A stretch of 7,608 bases of DNA from Candidatus Gastranaerophilales bacterium (GTDB taxonomy: Bacteria > Cyanobacteriota > Vampirovibrionia > Gastranaerophilales > Gastranaerophilaceae). Below, piece by piece: positions 6,408-7,608 of this stretch. Where the stretch lies: positions 1-7,608 of the forward strand of contig CALUUL010000073.1 in the NCBI GenBank assembly GCA_944323945.1, in the 5' to 3' direction. A model generated the notes under the pieces. The model had not been told where the DNA came from and ran no database searches. It saw only the letters and a list, made by a program, of their open reading frames with translations. Within the stretch, counting starts at the first letter, position 1. Each line of letters starts with the position of its first letter. The translations under genes were made by a program, and so were the position numbers.

Positions 6408-6429
6408 CTGTTGTAATTAAGTTAACATG
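6400..6429. repeat. 30-base inverted repeat overlapping the -35 box; operator candidate
   Basis: Half-sites CATGTCAACT (6400-6409) and AGTTAACATG (6420-6429) are inverted copies matching at 9 of 10 positions, separated by 10 bases, so half-site centres are 20 bases apart (about two helical turns). One half-site contains the TTGACA box of the adjacent promoter. This geometry fits a dimeric repressor. As RNA it would also form a 9-pair stem with one C-A mismatch, but no T-run follows on either strand, so a terminator for the radical SAM gene is less likely. No second copy was noticed elsewhere in the window. Confidence 0.45.
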
Positions 6430-6443
6430 ATTTTACAAACATA

Positions 6444-7472
6444 TTATCTTCTGTATATTATATTCTTTTTCTTATCATTTTGTATACATACATATAAAGT
6501 ATAAAGAAAATTATTTTTGATAAGTAATGACTTTTTTATTTTTCTATTTTTTAAAACATATGAAATAAAACTATAAGTAAGAAGATTAAATCTATATTTT
6601 TTTGCTTGTTCTTCAAAATAATCTGCAAGTAAAAATATATGATTAGATACATCCTTATTATTATATTTTCTGGCATACTGCACTTCTAAATCCATTGCGA
6701 TAGTTTTAATTCCAAAGCTTTTCATTAGTTTGAAAAATTTATTTATTTCCAATATATTATCATTTTCCCCCGGAATAATAATATATTTAATAATAACATT
6801 ATCACTATTTGCTTTAGAATAATTCTTAATTGTTTCACATACTTTATTAAAGCAATCAACTTGTTTTATGTTTTTATAAGTTTTTGAAGTAGCCGAATCT
6901 AATGAAATAACAACTGAACCTTTATCTTGTTTTAAAGCATATTCTATAACCTGACTATATTTAATTCCGCTCGAATGTATTCTTACATTTGTGCCTTTTT
7001 CTATAAATAAGTGAACTAACTCTTCAAAATTATGCATAAGAGTAGGTTCACCACCTTGAAAGGTTGCTTCGCCACCTGATTTATAGTAACCTTTTTCAAT
7101 TAAATCTTTGATTACAGGATATACATCATAATTCCTAATATTTTCACTATACTCTTTACTGCAATAAATACATTTAGAATTACACAAATGACATTGTGAA
7201 AAATGGAAATCAGATATTTTTCTTTCATTGGAAAATTTAAATTCTGACAGATGATAACATCCTTCACATTCATATATTGTTTGTTCTTTTTGGCAAGCAA
7301 TTCTTTTTGCTTTTTTATCAAATAATTTTTCCCAATCAATAGACTCACCATGATAATTTTTAAGAAGAATAGGTAATCCTCTACCATCATTATGAGCGAT
7401 ACAACAATCAGAAATCATATCAAAATCAAAATTTATACCGGATTCTAAAAAAGAACACCCAAGACTATTCAT
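6444..7472 (-). CDS. Radical SAM protein with an N-terminal cysteine-rich (SPASM-like) region
   Basis: A radical S-adenosylmethionine enzyme of 342 residues. The cluster-binding motif 'CNSKCIYC' at 97-104 gives the CxxxCxxC ligands Cys97, Cys101 and Cys104, and 'GGEPT' at 140-144 is the SAM-binding motif; 'HSSG' and 'VVISLDSA' further on fit the TIM-barrel strands. Before the barrel lies an unusual region: Cys6, Cys23-Cys24, 'NDGRGLP' at 28-34, 'GESIDW' at 42-47, then Cys60, Cys69, Cys72 and Cys94. The order C...CC..DG...P...GE..W...C..C recalls the SPASM domain normally found at the C-terminus. A longer reading from 7514 would begin inside the L27 terminator, so I prefer ATG at 7472, preceded by GGAGA at 6 bases. 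No promoter is evident between the terminator and the start. The substrate is unknown; SPASM relatives modify peptides or proteins, but no precursor peptide gene is adjacent. Confidence 0.85.
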   Translation of the reverse strand: MNSLGCSFLESGINFDFDMISDCCIAHNDGRGLPILLKNYHGESIDWEKLFDKKAKRIACQKEQTIYECEGCYHLSEFKFSNERKISDFHFSQCHLCNSKCIYCSKEYSENIRNYDVYPVIKDLIEKGYYKSGGEATFQGGEPTLMHNFEELVHLFIEKGTNVRIHSSGIKYSQVIEYALKQDKGSVVISLDSATSKTYKNIKQVDCFNKVCETIKNYSKANSDNVIIKYIIIPGENDNILEINKFFKLMKSFGIKTIAMDLEVQYARKYNNKDVSNHIFLLADYFEEQAKKYRFNLLTYSFISYVLKNRKIKKSLLIKNNFLYTLYVCIQNDKKKNIIYRR

Positions 7473-7478
7473 TGTATA

Positions 7479-7483
7479 TCTCC
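7479..7483 (-). promoter_or_regulatory. Ribosome binding site GGAGA deciding the radical SAM start
   Basis: On the minus strand GGAGA (7483-7479) lies 6 bases before ATG at 7472, the best-placed ribosome site near this gene. An upstream in-frame ATG at 7514 falls in the loop of the L27 terminator, so the downstream start is chosen. Confidence 0.7.
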
Positions 7484-7490
7484 ATTTGTT

Positions 7491-7527
7491 GATAAAAGAA
7501 AAAGAACAACCCAAATAAGTTGTTCTT
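7491..7527 (-). terminator. Rho-independent terminator after rpmA
   Basis: On the minus strand AAGAACAAC (7527-7519) and GTTGTTCTT (7510-7502) form a perfect 9-pair stem with an 8-base loop, followed at once by a T-rich tract (7501-7491). It starts 19 bases after the L27 stop. The stem is AT-rich with three GC pairs, so some read-through into the radical SAM gene is plausible. Confidence 0.75.
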
Positions 7528-7546
7528 CTTCTTATTAATAATTTAA

Positions 7547-7608
7547 CTATTCAGCGTAAACACTAACTTGTTTTCTGTCACGTCTGTGTGGTTCAAATTT
7601 TACAACTC
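7547..7608 (-). CDS. rpmA: 50S ribosomal protein L27, C-terminal 19 residues only
   Basis: The gene is cut by the right window edge; only its last 19 codons and a TAG stop are present. The readable tail 'VVKFEPHRRDRKQVSVYAE' matches the C-terminus of bacterial L27 (E. coli ends '...VKFEVKGPKNRKFISIEAE'; cyanobacterial forms carry 'VSVYP' near the end). The two leftover bases fit a Gly codon, giving the usual G-V-V-K-F. L27 is a large-subunit protein close to the peptidyl-transferase centre. It is usually encoded after rplU (L21), which would lie outside the window to the right. A terminator follows directly. Identification rests on a short but characteristic tail. Confidence 0.83.
   Translation of the reverse strand, partial: VVKFEPHRRDRKQVSVYAE

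Noticed and set aside
6427..6504. Plus-strand 25-codon hydrophobic reading frame resembling a type I toxin-like peptide
   Set aside because: No ribosome site or promoter faces it, and most of it is antisense to the end of the radical SAM gene, whose coding complement explains the composition.
7112..7390. Minus-strand 92-codon frame inside the radical SAM gene
   Set aside because: It is an out-of-frame shadow; the main frame carries the CxxxCxxC and GGEPT motifs over the same DNA.
7473..7514. Fourteen-codon N-terminal extension of the radical SAM protein from ATG at 7514
   Set aside because: It would start in the loop of the L27 terminator and have its first codons in the terminator stem, while ATG at 7472 has GGAGA at 6 bases. 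'GCSFSF' in the extension merely mirrors 'GCSFLE' because of the near-repeated DNA.
1..7608. Possible recoded TGA, since none of the nine genes ends in TGA
   Set aside because: All genes read through cleanly with the standard code, Trp is encoded by TGG and no in-frame TGA occurs in them; TAA/TAG preference fits the low GC content.

Overview
The window is strongly AT-rich, uses the standard genetic code, and holds nine genes: eight complete or nearly so, and one cut by the right edge. The gene content suggests a Gram-negative-type bacterium of the cyanobacterial side branch (Melainabacteria/Vampirovibrionia, gut Gastranaerophilales-like): many TPR proteins, a CsaB-type pyruvyl transferase, a FliA/WhiG-type sigma factor, and an L27 tail ending in a cyanobacteria-like '..VSVY..' sequence. 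This placement is inferred from gene content and composition and was not tested by search.

Left part, plus strand (1-4767). A 480-residue TPR protein, whose true start may lie left of the window, is followed 13 bases later by a YbgC/FadM-type hotdog acyl-CoA thioesterase with a TTG start. After a 103-base gap comes a second, 253-residue TPR protein, also TTG-started. Next is a PfkB-family sugar kinase resembling 2-keto-3-deoxygluconate kinase. Its last 8 bases overlap the start of a CsaB-like polysaccharide pyruvyl transferase, so these two are probably translationally coupled and may serve surface-glycan metabolism.

Right part, minus strand (4769-7608). In transcription order from the right edge: the last 19 codons of rpmA (ribosomal protein L27); a Rho-independent terminator; a radical SAM protein with an unusual N-terminal cysteine-rich section resembling a displaced SPASM region; a 184-base intergenic region; a 189-residue protein of unknown function with a possible degenerate GNAT-like fold; and a FliA/WhiG-type sigma factor. 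The sigma gene ends one base from the end of the convergent csaB-like gene.

The most notable non-coding feature is in the intergenic region at 6260-6443. It holds the best sigma-70-type promoter in the window (TTGACA, 17-base spacer, TAGAAT), facing the unknown gene and the sigma factor. Its -35 box lies inside one arm of a 30-base inverted repeat with 10-base half-sites, as expected for a repressor operator. No tRNA, rRNA, CRISPR array, insertion sequence or phage gene was seen, and no gene-free gap exceeds 184 bases. There is no clear evidence of a new multi-gene system; the best candidates for novelty are the radical SAM protein and the operator-controlled pair of unknown gene plus sigma factor.
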